Below are positions 1 to 7,219 of a stretch of 20,711 bases of DNA, piece by piece. The notes beneath the pieces were generated by a model. It had not been told where the DNA came from. It did not search any database and saw nothing but the letters and a program-made list of their open reading frames with translations. Numbering within the stretch: position 1 is the first letter of the stretch; each line of letters opens with the position of its first letter. Source of the DNA: PNAI01 sp035574295 (lineage in GTDB: Bacteria; Pseudomonadota; Alphaproteobacteria; Rhizobiales; Xanthobacteraceae); assembly GCA_035574295.1 (NCBI GenBank), contig DATLYX010000028.1, positions 1-20,711 on the forward strand, in the 5' to 3' direction. The translations under genes and the position numbers were made by a program.

Positions 1-159
1 GGGGCCGTGCTTGTGGACGAACACGTCGAACCCGAGCAACAGCGCGCAAATGGCGTAAAGCGCCCACACCAGGCGATCGACGTTGCCCGCATGGTCGAGC
101 CAGTACGCAGGCTCTCCGGGAGGGCGGCGGTGCGCGGACGGTTGCGGCTGCTCGGCCAT
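1..159 (-). CDS. Small membrane protein, partial (cut by left edge)
   Basis: This is the first 53 codons of a minus-strand gene that continues past base 1. It starts at ATG 157-159, 16 bases after the stop of the preceding antiporter gene, with a GGGAG-type ribosome site just upstream. The visible protein has a polar, proline-rich N-terminus (MAEQPQPSAHRRPPGEP) and then a hydrophobic stretch (LVWALYAICALLLGFDVFV) that looks like a membrane segment and ends in VHKHGP. I do not recognise a family. Its position as the last visible gene of the Mrp operon suggests an accessory or assembly subunit of the antiporter, but that is inference from location only. Confidence 0.6.
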   Translation of the reverse strand, partial: MAEQPQPSAHRRPPGEPAYWLDHAGNVDRLVWALYAICALLLGFDVFVHKHGP

Positions 160-175
160 GATCGTGCTCCCTCAC

Positions 176-1654
176 TCAGCCGCCGGCGAACAGGCGGGCC
201 AGCAGCGCCTCGATCCGGTCAGGCGCGAAGAACAGCGCCACGCTGGCGAGCGCGGTAATGGACAGCGGTATGACGCAAGCGAGCGGCGCCTCCGCGATCT
301 TGACCGGCGCGCCGCCGGGCGCGCCCGGCAGCGGCAAAAAGAACGCCCGCGCCACGATCGACAACAGATAGAGCACGTTGAGCAGCGAGCTCAACATCAG
401 GGCGCCCACCGCCACCATGTAGCCGCGGTCCGCTGCCGCCAGCGCCAGCATCCACTTGCTCCATGTGCCGCCGAGCGGCGGCAGCCCGATGATGCTGAGC
501 GAGGCGATAAGAAACGCGAGCATGGTCACCGGCATCAGGCGGCCGATGCCGTCGAGCTCGGCAATCTCGGTCTTGTGATGGGCCACATAGATCGCGCCGG
601 CGCAGAAGAACAACGTGATCTTGCCGAATGCGTGCATGGCGATGTGCATGCCGCTGCCGACGAGCGCGAGCGGGGTGGCGATGACCGCGCCGAGCACCAC
701 ATAGGCGAGCTGGCTCACCGTGGAGTAGGCGAGCCGTGCTTTCAGATTGCCGCGCGTGAGCGCGATCACCGAGGCGGCCACGATGCAGGCGGAGGCAAGA
801 TAAACAGCCCAACCGTTGACGCCTGCGGCGGACAGGGTGTCAAGGCCGAAGGTGTAGGCCGCCAGCTTGGCGATGGTGAACACGCCGGCCTTCACCACCG
901 CCACCGCGTGCAATAGCGCGCTCACCGGGGTCGGTGCCACCATGGCGGCCGGCAGCCAGAAATGCAGCGGCATCACCGCCGCTTTGCCGACGCCGAACAG
1001 GTAGAGGCCGAGCAACAGCGCGATCGTCGGTGCCGCTGCCTTGCCGCCGAGCACGCCGCCGGGCACGAAATCCACGGTGCCCGCAATCACCCAGGTCGCG
1101 ATGATCGCCGGCAGGAACAGTACCAGCGAGCCGCCGAGCAGCATCAAAAGGTAGAGCCGGCCGGCGCGCATCGCCTCGTTGTCCCGCCGGTGCGCAACCA
1201 AGGGATAAGTTGAGATGGTCAGCGCCTCGTAGAACAGAAACAGCGTGAACAGGTTCTTGGCGAAGGCAATGCCCATGGTGCTGCCGAGCGCCACCGCAAA
1301 GCAGACATAGTAGCCGGTCTGCCGCGGCTCCTCGTTGCTGCGCATGTATCCGATCGAGTAGATCGAGTTGACGATCCACAGCAGCGACGCCACCAGCGCA
1401 AACAGCATGCCGAGCGGCTCGACCTGGAACGCCAGCGCCAGGCCGGGCAGAACCTCGATGATCTGCACGTGCGGCCGCGCGCCGGCCAGCACCGGGCCGA
1501 GCAGACCGAGCACGGCGAGACTCAGCACGAGCGCGGTCACGATCGTCACGGTTTCCCGCAGGTTCGGTTGGGCGTGGAACAGCGGGATGACCAGCGCGCC
1601 CAAGAACGGCGCCAGGAGTGCGACCAGCACCAGGGTCTCGGGTGCAAGATTCAT
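176..1654 (-). CDS. NuoL/MrpA-type proton-translocating antiporter subunit (second large Mrp subunit)
   Basis: A 492-residue polytopic membrane protein of the NADH_M/Proton_antipo family, expected to form a proton or sodium channel in the inner membrane as part of an Mrp complex. Visible hallmarks are E143 in FYEALTISTYPLV (the TM5 glutamate), K224 in GKAAVMPLHFWLP (the TM7 lysine), TPVSALLHA at 242-250, K255, and a lysine in HAFGKITLFF. IYSIGYM near 98-104 and TPVSALLHA are characteristic of NuoL and the N-terminal half of MrpA rather than of MrpD/NuoM, although automatic annotation often names such proteins MnhD. It is shorter than NuoL and lacks its C-terminal extension. ATG 1652-1654 overlaps the preceding mrpD stop in an ATGA. 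An open frame continues upstream to 2407 but only by running through mrpD in another frame, so I chose this start. Confidence 0.88.
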   Translation of the reverse strand: MNLAPETLVLVALLAPFLGALVIPLFHAQPNLRETVTIVTALVLSLAVLGLLGPVLAGARPHVQIIEVLPGLALAFQVEPLGMLFALVASLLWIVNSIYSIGYMRSNEEPRQTGYYVCFAVALGSTMGIAFAKNLFTLFLFYEALTISTYPLVAHRRDNEAMRAGRLYLLMLLGGSLVLFLPAIIATWVIAGTVDFVPGGVLGGKAAAPTIALLLGLYLFGVGKAAVMPLHFWLPAAMVAPTPVSALLHAVAVVKAGVFTIAKLAAYTFGLDTLSAAGVNGWAVYLASACIVAASVIALTRGNLKARLAYSTVSQLAYVVLGAVIATPLALVGSGMHIAMHAFGKITLFFCAGAIYVAHHKTEIAELDGIGRLMPVTMLAFLIASLSIIGLPPLGGTWSKWMLALAAADRGYMVAVGALMLSSLLNVLYLLSIVARAFFLPLPGAPGGAPVKIAEAPLACVIPLSITALASVALFFAPDRIEALLARLFAGG

Positions 1655-3144
1655 CGCAAGCCCCCGAGCAAGGCTTTTGCCACCGTCGCCGCGATTCCCG
1701 CAGTCCATTCGGTATCGAAACCGAAATAGACGGTCGCCGCCGTCAACGCGAGCACCGGCGCGAGCATGGCCAGCGGCGGGTCGGCGGCATTCGCGAGCTC
1801 CGGTCCCGGCTCGCGCAGCCAGGCGATTTCCAGCACCCGACCGACGTACACGAGCGCAATCAGCGAGCTGCCGACGATCAGGAACACCAGCAGCCACCAG
1901 CCGCGGTCGAAAGCGCCGACCGCAAGATACCATTTGGAAATGAAACCGGCGGTGCCCGGCGCGCCCACCAGCCCGAAGCCGGCGACGGCAAAGGCGGCGA
2001 CCGTCAGCGGCATCTTGCGGCCGATGCCGGCGAGCTGCTCGAGCTTCACCGTGCCGATGCGGTAGGCCATGGCGCCGACCGCGAGAAACAGCGCCGCCTT
2101 CATCAGCGCGTGATTGACCACATGCACGAGCCCGCCGGTCAATCCGGCCTGGTTGGAAAGGCCGATGCCGAGCGTGATGTAACCGATCTGCCCCACCGAC
2201 GAATAGGCCAGCATCCGCTTCAGATTGGCCTCGAATACCGCGATGAACGAGGCGATGAACATCGCCGCCAGCGACAGCGCGATGATGATCTCGGCAATCG
2301 GCAGGGCATTGATGTCGATGGCGACGCCGAACACCGAGAAGACGTAGCGCACCAGAAGATAGATCGCGACCTTGGTCGCGGTCGCCGACAGAAATGCGGT
2401 GGCCCACGACGGCGCGTAGGCATAGGCGTTGGGCAGCCAGCTATGCAGCGGGAACAGCGCAAGCTTCAAGCTCACGCCGACGGTGATGAAGGCGAGCGCG
2501 GCGATCACCGCGCGCGCATTCTCCGCCCAGACCGGAGCAAGCCGTCCGGCCACGTCCGCCATGTTGAGGCTGCCGGTGAGGATGTAAAGCAGGCCGATCC
2601 CGATGACATAAAACGTCGCCCCGATCGTGCCCATGATCAGGTATTGGAACGCCGACAACAGCGCCCGGCGGTCGTGGCTGAGCGCGATCATCACATATGT
2701 CGACAGCGAGGAGATTTCGAGGAACACGAAGGCGTTGAAGGCGTCGCCGGTGATGGTGATGCCGAGCAGCCCGCACAGGCAGAGCAGATACATGCAGTAG
2801 AACCACGCCTGCCGATGCTCCTCCACTTCGCGGGCGATCGAGCGGTGCGCGTAGGGCATCATCACCGCGCTCACAGCCGACACCAACACCAGCACAAAGC
2901 CGTTCAGCGCATCGATGCGGTATTCGATGCCCCACGGCGGCTCCCAGCCGCCGAGGTGATAGGAGATCGTGCCGCCCGTGAGCGCCTGCCACAGCAGCGC
3001 GATCGAGATCAACGGCATCAACCAAGTGACGATCAAGGCCAGTGCGAAGGCGCTGCGGCCGCGACGCATGAATGCGACAAATGCCGCGCCCAACAGCGGG
3101 AGCACGACCTGCAGGGCCGGAAGGTGCGGCCAAACCGCTTTCAT
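1651..3144 (-). CDS. mrpD: Na+/H+ antiporter subunit D (MrpD/MnhD)
   Basis: A 497-residue polytopic inner-membrane protein of the NuoM/NuoN/MrpD family, one of the large ion-translocating subunits of the Mrp antiporter. The key charged residues are present: E143 in FVFLEISSLSTY (TM5), K227 in SLKLALFPLHSWLP (TM7), and K349 in NHALMKAALFL. The stretch YAYAPSWATAFLSATATKV, followed by IYLLVRY, is of MrpD type and differs from the NuoL-type motif in the next gene. Its ATG (3142-3144) overlaps the mrpC stop and its TGA (1651-1653) overlaps the start of the next gene, so it is very likely translationally coupled on both sides. Length is normal for MrpD (about 490-500). Confidence 0.93.
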   Translation of the reverse strand: MKAVWPHLPALQVVLPLLGAAFVAFMRRGRSAFALALIVTWLMPLISIALLWQALTGGTISYHLGGWEPPWGIEYRIDALNGFVLVLVSAVSAVMMPYAHRSIAREVEEHRQAWFYCMYLLCLCGLLGITITGDAFNAFVFLEISSLSTYVMIALSHDRRALLSAFQYLIMGTIGATFYVIGIGLLYILTGSLNMADVAGRLAPVWAENARAVIAALAFITVGVSLKLALFPLHSWLPNAYAYAPSWATAFLSATATKVAIYLLVRYVFSVFGVAIDINALPIAEIIIALSLAAMFIASFIAVFEANLKRMLAYSSVGQIGYITLGIGLSNQAGLTGGLVHVVNHALMKAALFLAVGAMAYRIGTVKLEQLAGIGRKMPLTVAAFAVAGFGLVGAPGTAGFISKWYLAVGAFDRGWWLLVFLIVGSSLIALVYVGRVLEIAWLREPGPELANAADPPLAMLAPVLALTAATVYFGFDTEWTAGIAATVAKALLGGLR

Positions 3145-3506
3145 GCGTCGGAATCCTCGGCGAAGATTTCATCCTCCTCGATCGTGCCGTAGGCTTCGTT
3201 GATGCGCACGACGAGGGCAAGCCCGAGCGCGAGTGTGGCGACGCCGACCACGATCGCGGTGAGGATGAGCACGTGCGGCAAAGGATTCGAGTAAACGGTG
3301 AACGCCGAATCGAGGATCGGCGCCGTGCCGCCGAGGATCTTGCCGGGTTCGATGTAGAGCAGAAAAACGGACGTCTGAAAAATGCCCAGCCCGATCAGCT
3401 TTTTGATCATGTTGCCGCGCGCCACGACGATGTAGAGACCGGTCATCATCAAGAAAATCGTGACCAGGTAGTTGTAATGCTCGATCAGAGTCCACAGGGT
3501 CGACAT
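3141..3506 (-). CDS. mrpC: Na+/H+ antiporter subunit C (MrpC/MnhC, NuoK-like)
   Basis: A 121-residue protein with three hydrophobic segments: NYLVTIFLMMTGLYIVV, KLIGLGIFQTSVFLLYI and PHVLILTAIVVGVATLALGLALVV. This is the NuoK/MrpC pattern of a small membrane subunit between the large antiporter modules. LTAIVVGVATLALGLAL is the typical third helix. The acidic C-terminus (IEEDEIFAEDSDA) is cytoplasmic by inference. It lies in the usual B-C-D order, with ATGA overlaps to mrpB upstream and mrpD downstream. Confidence 0.93.
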   Translation of the reverse strand: MSTLWTLIEHYNYLVTIFLMMTGLYIVVARGNMIKKLIGLGIFQTSVFLLYIEPGKILGGTAPILDSAFTVYSNPLPHVLILTAIVVGVATLALGLALVVRINEAYGTIEEDEIFAEDSDA

Positions 3507-3922
3507 CAGCGGTTCCGTTCGACGAAGGCGTAGAACAGGGCGATGATCGTTCCGCTCACAGTCACGAGCACGCCGAACTCGACGATGAGAATGCCGTACT
3601 CGTGGCCGTAGGCGGGGGTGCGGGAGAAGCCGGTATATTCCAGGTAGTTGTAGCCGAGCAGCAGGCCGGCGACGCCGGCGCCGGCGAAAATCAAGAGCCC
3701 GAGCGGGATCAACCGGTCCACCAGCCCGTGCGGCGCGATGCGGTGCGCCGTCGCGAGGCCGAACGTGATGGCGACCAGGATCACGGTGCCGGCGGCAATG
3801 ACGCCGGCCTGAAAGCCGCCGCCAGGTCCGTAGTCGCCGTGGAACTGCACGTAGAATGCAAACAAAAGGATGAACGGCAGGATCAGCTTGGTGCCGATCC
3901 GAATGATGAGATCGAGGCTCAT
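3506..3922 (-). CDS. mrpB: Na+/H+ antiporter subunit B (MrpB, MnhB domain)
   Basis: A 138-residue membrane protein of the MnhB family. The diagnostic HGDYGPGGGFQAGVI motif sits after the first hydrophobic helix (about residues 28-42), followed by three more membrane segments and a C-terminal helix VEFGVLVTVSGTIIALFYAF. It is a structural subunit of the Mrp antiporter in the inner membrane. Its start ATG (3920-3922) overlaps the stop of the DUF4040-type gene, and its own stop overlaps mrpC. Many Mrp operons fuse the upstream domain to MrpA; here it is a separate gene. Confidence 0.93.
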   Translation of the reverse strand: MSLDLIIRIGTKLILPFILLFAFYVQFHGDYGPGGGFQAGVIAAGTVILVAITFGLATAHRIAPHGLVDRLIPLGLLIFAGAGVAGLLLGYNYLEYTGFSRTPAYGHEYGILIVEFGVLVTVSGTIIALFYAFVERNR

Positions 3923-4458
3923 TGGGCCTTGTCTCCGTCGGCGAGGCGATCGCGGCGGCGCCCGCCGCGCAGCAACAGGATCACGCCGATGCCGGCGGTG
4001 AAGATCACGGTAACCTCGCCGAGCGTATCGAAACCGCGGTAGTCGGCTAGCACCGCGGAGACCACGTTGGCCACATTGGTCTTTTTGATCGACTCGGAGA
4101 GATAGCGCGGCACCACATGCTTGTGGATCGGTGCATCGGCGGTGCCGAACGGCGGCAGCGTCAGCGTGCCCCAGATCAGAATGGCGCCAGTGACCGTGGC
4201 CACCATCAGCGGCAGGACCCGCGTGCGCACCTGCCGGATTTCGACCGTCTTGATCAAGTGCAGCGTGGCCAGAAGGATCACCGTTGACACCCCGGCGCCC
4301 ACCGCCGCCTCGGTCAGCGCCACGTCCACGGCATCGAGCACCAAAAACACGCTCGCCATCAGAAAGCTGTAGATGCTGGCCAGGATGACGACGGCAAACA
4401 GGCTGCGCCGGCGCACGATCGCCACGGTGACGACCGCCAGCATCGTCAACAGCGCCAT
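3919..4458 (-). CDS. Mrp antiporter subunit with DUF4040 and MbhE-type domains (MrpA C-terminal equivalent)
   Basis: A 179-residue membrane protein. Residues 1-75 match the DUF4040 (MbhD-like) domain, with SFLMASVFLVLDAVDVALTE and AAVGAGVSTVILL. The second half carries the MbhE-like signature YRGFDTLGEVTVIFTAGIG before a last helix. In Bacillus-type Mrp systems these domains are the C-terminal part of the large MrpA; here, as in archaeal Mbh-type operons, they form a free-standing gene between mrpG and mrpB. Start choice is uncertain. ATG 4456-4458 has no nearby ribosome site, while a perfect AGGAGG (4482-4487) lies 5 bases before an in-frame ATA at 4474-4476 that overlaps the mrpG TAG. Starting there would add VIEALIN-type residues (IEALIN) typical of family N-termini. 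Confidence 0.85.
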   Translation of the reverse strand: MALLTMLAVVTVAIVRRRSLFAVVILASIYSFLMASVFLVLDAVDVALTEAAVGAGVSTVILLATLHLIKTVEIRQVRTRVLPLMVATVTGAILIWGTLTLPPFGTADAPIHKHVVPRYLSESIKKTNVANVVSAVLADYRGFDTLGEVTVIFTAGIGVILLLRGGRRRDRLADGDKAQ

Positions 4459-4472
4459 GTTGATCAGCGCTT

Positions 4473-4829
4473 CTATGACGGCCTCCTCTCGTTGGCGAGA
4501 TCCGCGGCGCGGGCGGCGCGGCGGTCCTCCGTCAACAGCGGGGCGATGCGCTCGTGCAGGCAGGCCTGCGCCAGCGCATGCGTGACCACCGGGCCGATGA
4601 AGAAATAGACCGCAAGCAGGAACACAAGCTTCAGCGTCACCAGGCTGAATCCGGCCTGCAGCGCCATGCCGAGCGCCAGCAGTCCGATGCCGAGCGTATC
4701 GATCACGCTCACCGCGTGCATGCGGGTGAAGATTTCCGGCATGCGCACGAGCCCGACCGCGCCTGTGAGCACAAAGAACGAGCCGAGCAGCACGAGCACC
4801 CAGCTCACCACGTCGATCACGAGCGTCAT
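4473..4829 (-). CDS. mrpG: Na+/H+ antiporter subunit G (MrpG/MnhG)
   Basis: A 118-residue protein of the MnhG/PhaG family. It contains VVSWVLVLLGSFFVLTGAVG followed by the signature LVRMPEIFTRMHA (about residues 27-40) and two further hydrophobic segments, then a charged C-terminal tail. MrpG is a small inner-membrane subunit that associates with MrpE and MrpF. ATG 4827-4829 overlaps the mrpF stop in ATGA. A longer upstream open frame (to 5189) only crosses mrpF and mrpE and lacks family similarity. Confidence 0.92.
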   Translation of the reverse strand: MTLVIDVVSWVLVLLGSFFVLTGAVGLVRMPEIFTRMHAVSVIDTLGIGLLALGMALQAGFSLVTLKLVFLLAVYFFIGPVVTHALAQACLHERIAPLLTEDRRAARAADLANERRPS

Positions 4830-5107
4830 GCGCCGCCCTCCCGCTCCGGATCGTAGGCGAGGTCGCCGTGCCGGAAGAATTTGAGCACGGCGAGCGTGCC
4901 GATGAGGTTGAGCATGGCGTAGGTCAGTCCGATATCGAGGAAAGCAGGACGCCCGGTGAGAAAGCCGAACACCGCCAGCAGAAGGATCGCGAGCGTACCG
5001 ACCGCGTTTCCGGCCAGCACGCGGTCGAACACCGTCGGCCCGCGAATGGCGCGCGCAATCGCCAGCGCCAGCGCGACCAGGATGGCGGCAGCGGCAACTG
5101 CGAACAT
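4826..5107 (-). CDS. mrpF: Na+/H+ antiporter subunit F (MrpF/MnhF)
   Basis: A 93-residue protein with three hydrophobic helices and the family signature RGPTVFDRVLAGNAVGTLA near residues 22-40. The third helix, GLTYAMLNLIGTLAVLKFF, is followed by a charged tail. MrpF is a small integral subunit of the Mrp antiporter. ATG 5105-5107 overlaps the mrpE stop (TGA from 5107-5109), and its own stop overlaps mrpG. Family length is about 90 residues, so the gene appears complete. Confidence 0.93.
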   Translation of the reverse strand: MFAVAAAAILVALALAIARAIRGPTVFDRVLAGNAVGTLAILLLAVFGFLTGRPAFLDIGLTYAMLNLIGTLAVLKFFRHGDLAYDPEREGGA

Positions 5108-5580
5108 CACGAACTGCCCTCGAACCGGCTGACGCGGCGGTCCATGCCGCCGGCTTCGAGATCGAGCGCGTTGTCGCGCACCAGTGCATGCACGGTGAGC
5201 CGGTTGCCGCTCACCGCGACCGTGATCGTGCCGGGCGTGAGCGTGATGGAATTGGCATAGGTCGCAAGGCCCGCCGTGGTCTTCTGGCTTGCGCGCACCA
5301 CCGTCATGGTGGGCGAGATCGGGAGCTTGGGATGGAGGATGATCTTGCTCACCGCCCAGGCCGACTTGACTATCTCGCGCACGAGCCACGGCCAGTAGGT
5401 CACCGCGCCGCGCAGAAGCTCCAGCGGATGACCTTCGCCGTCGGCCACTCGCATGCGCCGCGCCACGAGCACGCAGAGGGTCGTGCTCGCCAGGCCGAGC
5501 ACGAGCAGCATCGGTTTGAAGTGTCCGGAAAGCGCAAGCCAGAAGGCGAACAGAAAGCCCGCCAGACTGAGGTACCGCAT
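5107..5580 (-). CDS. mrpE: Na+/H+ antiporter subunit E (MrpE/MnhE), first gene of the operon
   Basis: A 157-residue protein of the MnhE family: two N-terminal membrane helices, a basic loop (VARRMRVADGEGH), a third hydrophobic stretch (LLRGAVTYWPWLVREIVKSAW), then a cytoplasmic domain with VSKIILHPKLPISPTM and the conserved NSITLTPGTITVAV. It supports assembly and function of the Mrp complex. The start ATG 5578-5580 is preceded by GGGGA at a 6-base spacing. It is the promoter-proximal gene of this operon: upstream lie 303 bases without a gene, then tRNA-Gly. Confidence 0.94.
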   Translation of the reverse strand: MRYLSLAGFLFAFWLALSGHFKPMLLVLGLASTTLCVLVARRMRVADGEGHPLELLRGAVTYWPWLVREIVKSAWAVSKIILHPKLPISPTMTVVRASQKTTAGLATYANSITLTPGTITVAVSGNRLTVHALVRDNALDLEAGGMDRRVSRFEGSS

Positions 5581-5883
5581 TTCAATCCCCGTCCGCTTTC
5601 CCCGCCAAGCCCCCGCCGAACACCGGCAGACGAAGCGCGCCCCTCTGCGAGGCCCGTTCTCGCCAAGCCTTCTTTATCCCGATCGCCGGGCCGCGGCCAA
5701 GCCGCCGTTGGCTGCGAGACGACAAAATAGCGCGGCTTTTTCCAAAGCAATCGGGGTCCAAAGCAGTCGGGGTCCGCGCATCAAGCGAAACCGCCGTCCG
5801 TGGCGTTCGGCGGGAACACTGTGCAACGAGCCGGAGATCGGGGCGTGGCCGTCAGCGAGGTCGAAAAGGACGACCGTAAACAC
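5581..5883. other. Gene-free region upstream of mrpE
   Basis: These 303 bases separate the Mrp operon from the upstream tRNA on the same strand. No credible gene is visible. It should hold the Mrp promoter, but I see no strong sigma70 match; a TATTTT on the minus strand around 5724-5729 with a weak upstream hexamer is the best guess. It contains a 16-base tandem repeat (5742-5775) and a 5-bp hairpin (5859-5875) just past the tRNA 3' end with no T-run. Confidence 0.5.
5742..5775. repeat. 16-base tandem repeat, two copies
   Basis: The unit ccaaagcaatcggggt at 5742-5757 is repeated at 5758-5773 with a single change (a to g), followed by cc, which starts a third partial copy. It lies in the upstream region of mrpE, about 160 bases before its start codon. 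It could be a regulator-binding pair or a simple duplication. Confidence 0.85.
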
Positions 5884-5957
5884 TGGAGCGGGCGAAGGGA
5901 ATCGAACCCTCGTATGCAGCTTGGGAAGCTGCCGTTCTACCATTGAACTACGCCCGC
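5884..5957 (-). tRNA. tRNA-Gly(CCC)
   Basis: The minus strand folds as a standard tRNA. The acceptor stem GCGGGCG pairs with CGCCCGC, the D arm is GTTC/GAAC, the anticodon stem GCAGC/GCTGC encloses loop TTCCCAA (anticodon CCC), and the T arm contains GGTTCGATTCC. The discriminator is T and CCA is encoded at 5884-5886. It reads the glycine codon GGG. Confidence 0.96.
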
Positions 5958-5997
5958 AAGCGTCTCTTGCTTGTTAGGCTCCGAATTGGCTCCGCGA

Positions 5998-6026
5998 TAT
6001 TTATCCCACTCGGCAGGGAATGCAAA
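5998..6026 (-). promoter_or_regulatory. Probable promoter of tRNA-Gly
   Basis: On the minus strand TTTGCA (6021-6026) and TAAATA (5998-6003) are separated by exactly 17 bases, a good sigma70-type match. The predicted start is about 34 bases before the mature tRNA 5' end at 5957, a normal leader length. Confidence 0.6.
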
Positions 6027-6087
6027 CCGGTTCTGCCCCTGTGCGGCGCTCTCGCCAAATGCACGGCGGCCTTACTCTCAGCCGCAA

Positions 6088-6117
6088 CTTCCTGCCGGAT
6101 CACCTTCCTGCCGGATC
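6088..6117. repeat. 14-base direct repeat, period 16
   Basis: cttcctgccggatc occurs at 6088-6101 and again at 6104-6117, separated by two bases. It lies just downstream of the stop of the Ldh2-family gene and upstream of the tRNA promoter. Function unknown; it may be a small duplication in non-coding DNA. Confidence 0.85.
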
Positions 6118-6142
6118 TGCGAAGAAACGCAAGCGCCGTTGA

Positions 6143-7219
6143 TCACGGACACCGCGCCGCGCCGTCAACGGAAAGGAATTTTGCGGTGGTCGAATCGACG
6201 GGAATACCTGCGCGCGCCCGGTTCGCTTCGGTTTCCCACTCGCGATCGCCGGGCGCCAGCACGCGCTCCCCAGGGCGCGGCCGCACGGCGCGCAGTCTTG
6301 TCAGATAACGCCCCATGGCGCGATCGTAAGCGGCGCGGCCGACAAAACGCTCCGGATCGAGCGCGAGGCAAAAATGCCCCAGGTTGCGCGGGGTGTGAAA
6401 ATTTTGCGTCTGAAACATCGGGATCATGTCGGGATCAAGCGTACCGCCGGTCAGCGCCGCAGAAAAAATCGTCACCAAGCCGGCAAGGCCCGCTCCCTTG
6501 TAACCGAAATCGATGCCGCCGAGCGGAAGCAGCATTTGCGCTTCGGCGGGATCGACAGTGGGATTGCCCTGGCCGTCAGCGGCCACGCCAGCGGGCAGTG
6601 GCACACCGGCGGCGCGGGCCAGGACCACGCGATTGTAGGGCATCGAGGAGGTCGCCATTTCCAATAGCCATGGCCGGCGGCCGGTAACGGGCGCCGCCAC
6701 GGCGAGCGGATTAGTCCCGTGAAAGGCGCGGCTGCCGCCGTGCGGGGCGACGACGCTGTCGGTGTTGGTCGTGACCAGTGCGAGGTAGCCGCTGTCGGCA
6801 CCGGCAACCGCGTAAGCGCCCCCGGCGCCGAAATGCGAGGAGCGAAATACGCCGACGGCGCCGATCCCGCTTTCCCGCGCAAGGCCGCAGGCAAGATCCA
6901 TGGCCGCATAGGTCGCAGCATGGCCGAGGCCGTCGTCGGCGTCGATCATGGCGGTGCTGGGACCGGTGCGGCGGACTCGTCGGTTCGGCCGCGGGTTGAT
7001 GCGACCGGCGCGCAGCATGGCAACGTAGTGCGCCGTCAACCGCACGCCGTGGCTGTCGAAGCCCATACGCGAGGCGTAAAGCAAAGCGCGCGTGCAGCCC
7101 GCTGCCGAGTCGTCGTCGGCGCCTGCGCCTTTAAGGGCGGCAGTCACCTTTTCGCGCAGGACGCTTTCGGGAACGAGGATCTGATCCGGCATGGTGTGGT
7201 TTGCACCTGCGCCTGACAC
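6143..7219 (-). CDS. Ldh2-family (malate/L-lactate-type) 2-hydroxyacid dehydrogenase
   Basis: A 358-residue protein of the Ldh_2 family, cytoplasmic NAD(P)-dependent dehydrogenases that act on 2-hydroxyacids such as malate, lactate, sulfolactate or ureidoglycolate. Family motifs include ASRMGFDSHGVR (with the conserved SHG), SSHFGAGGAYA, HGTNPLAVAAP and GYKGAGLAGLV. Substrate cannot be told from sequence. Its GTG start (7217-7219) directly abuts the stop of the upstream SDR gene, indicating coupling. An alternative ATG at 7191-7193 (MPDQILVPES) would give 349 residues, and neither has a strong ribosome site. It is the last gene of the IclR-SDR-Ldh2 set, divergent from a TRAP transporter, so it probably oxidises the transported compound or its product. 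Confidence 0.88.
   Translation of the reverse strand: MSGAGANHTMPDQILVPESVLREKVTAALKGAGADDDSAAGCTRALLYASRMGFDSHGVRLTAHYVAMLRAGRINPRPNRRVRRTGPSTAMIDADDGLGHAATYAAMDLACGLARESGIGAVGVFRSSHFGAGGAYAVAGADSGYLALVTTNTDSVVAPHGGSRAFHGTNPLAVAAPVTGRRPWLLEMATSSMPYNRVVLARAAGVPLPAGVAADGQGNPTVDPAEAQMLLPLGGIDFGYKGAGLAGLVTIFSAALTGGTLDPDMIPMFQTQNFHTPRNLGHFCLALDPERFVGRAAYDRAMGRYLTRLRAVRPRPGERVLAPGDREWETEANRARAGIPVDSTTAKFLSVDGAARCP

Noticed and set aside
1618..3192. Long plus-strand open frame (524 codons) across mrpD
   Set aside because: It is antisense to a clear MrpD gene, rich in Arg/His/Gln/Asp with no domain, typical of shadow frames in high-GC DNA.
5859..5875. Hairpin after tRNA-Gly as an intrinsic terminator
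   Set aside because: Stem of only 5 bp and no T-run on the minus strand.
5884..5957. tRNA-Gly as an integration site for a genomic island
   Set aside because: No integrase, no duplicated tRNA 3' end and no foreign-looking genes are seen next to it.
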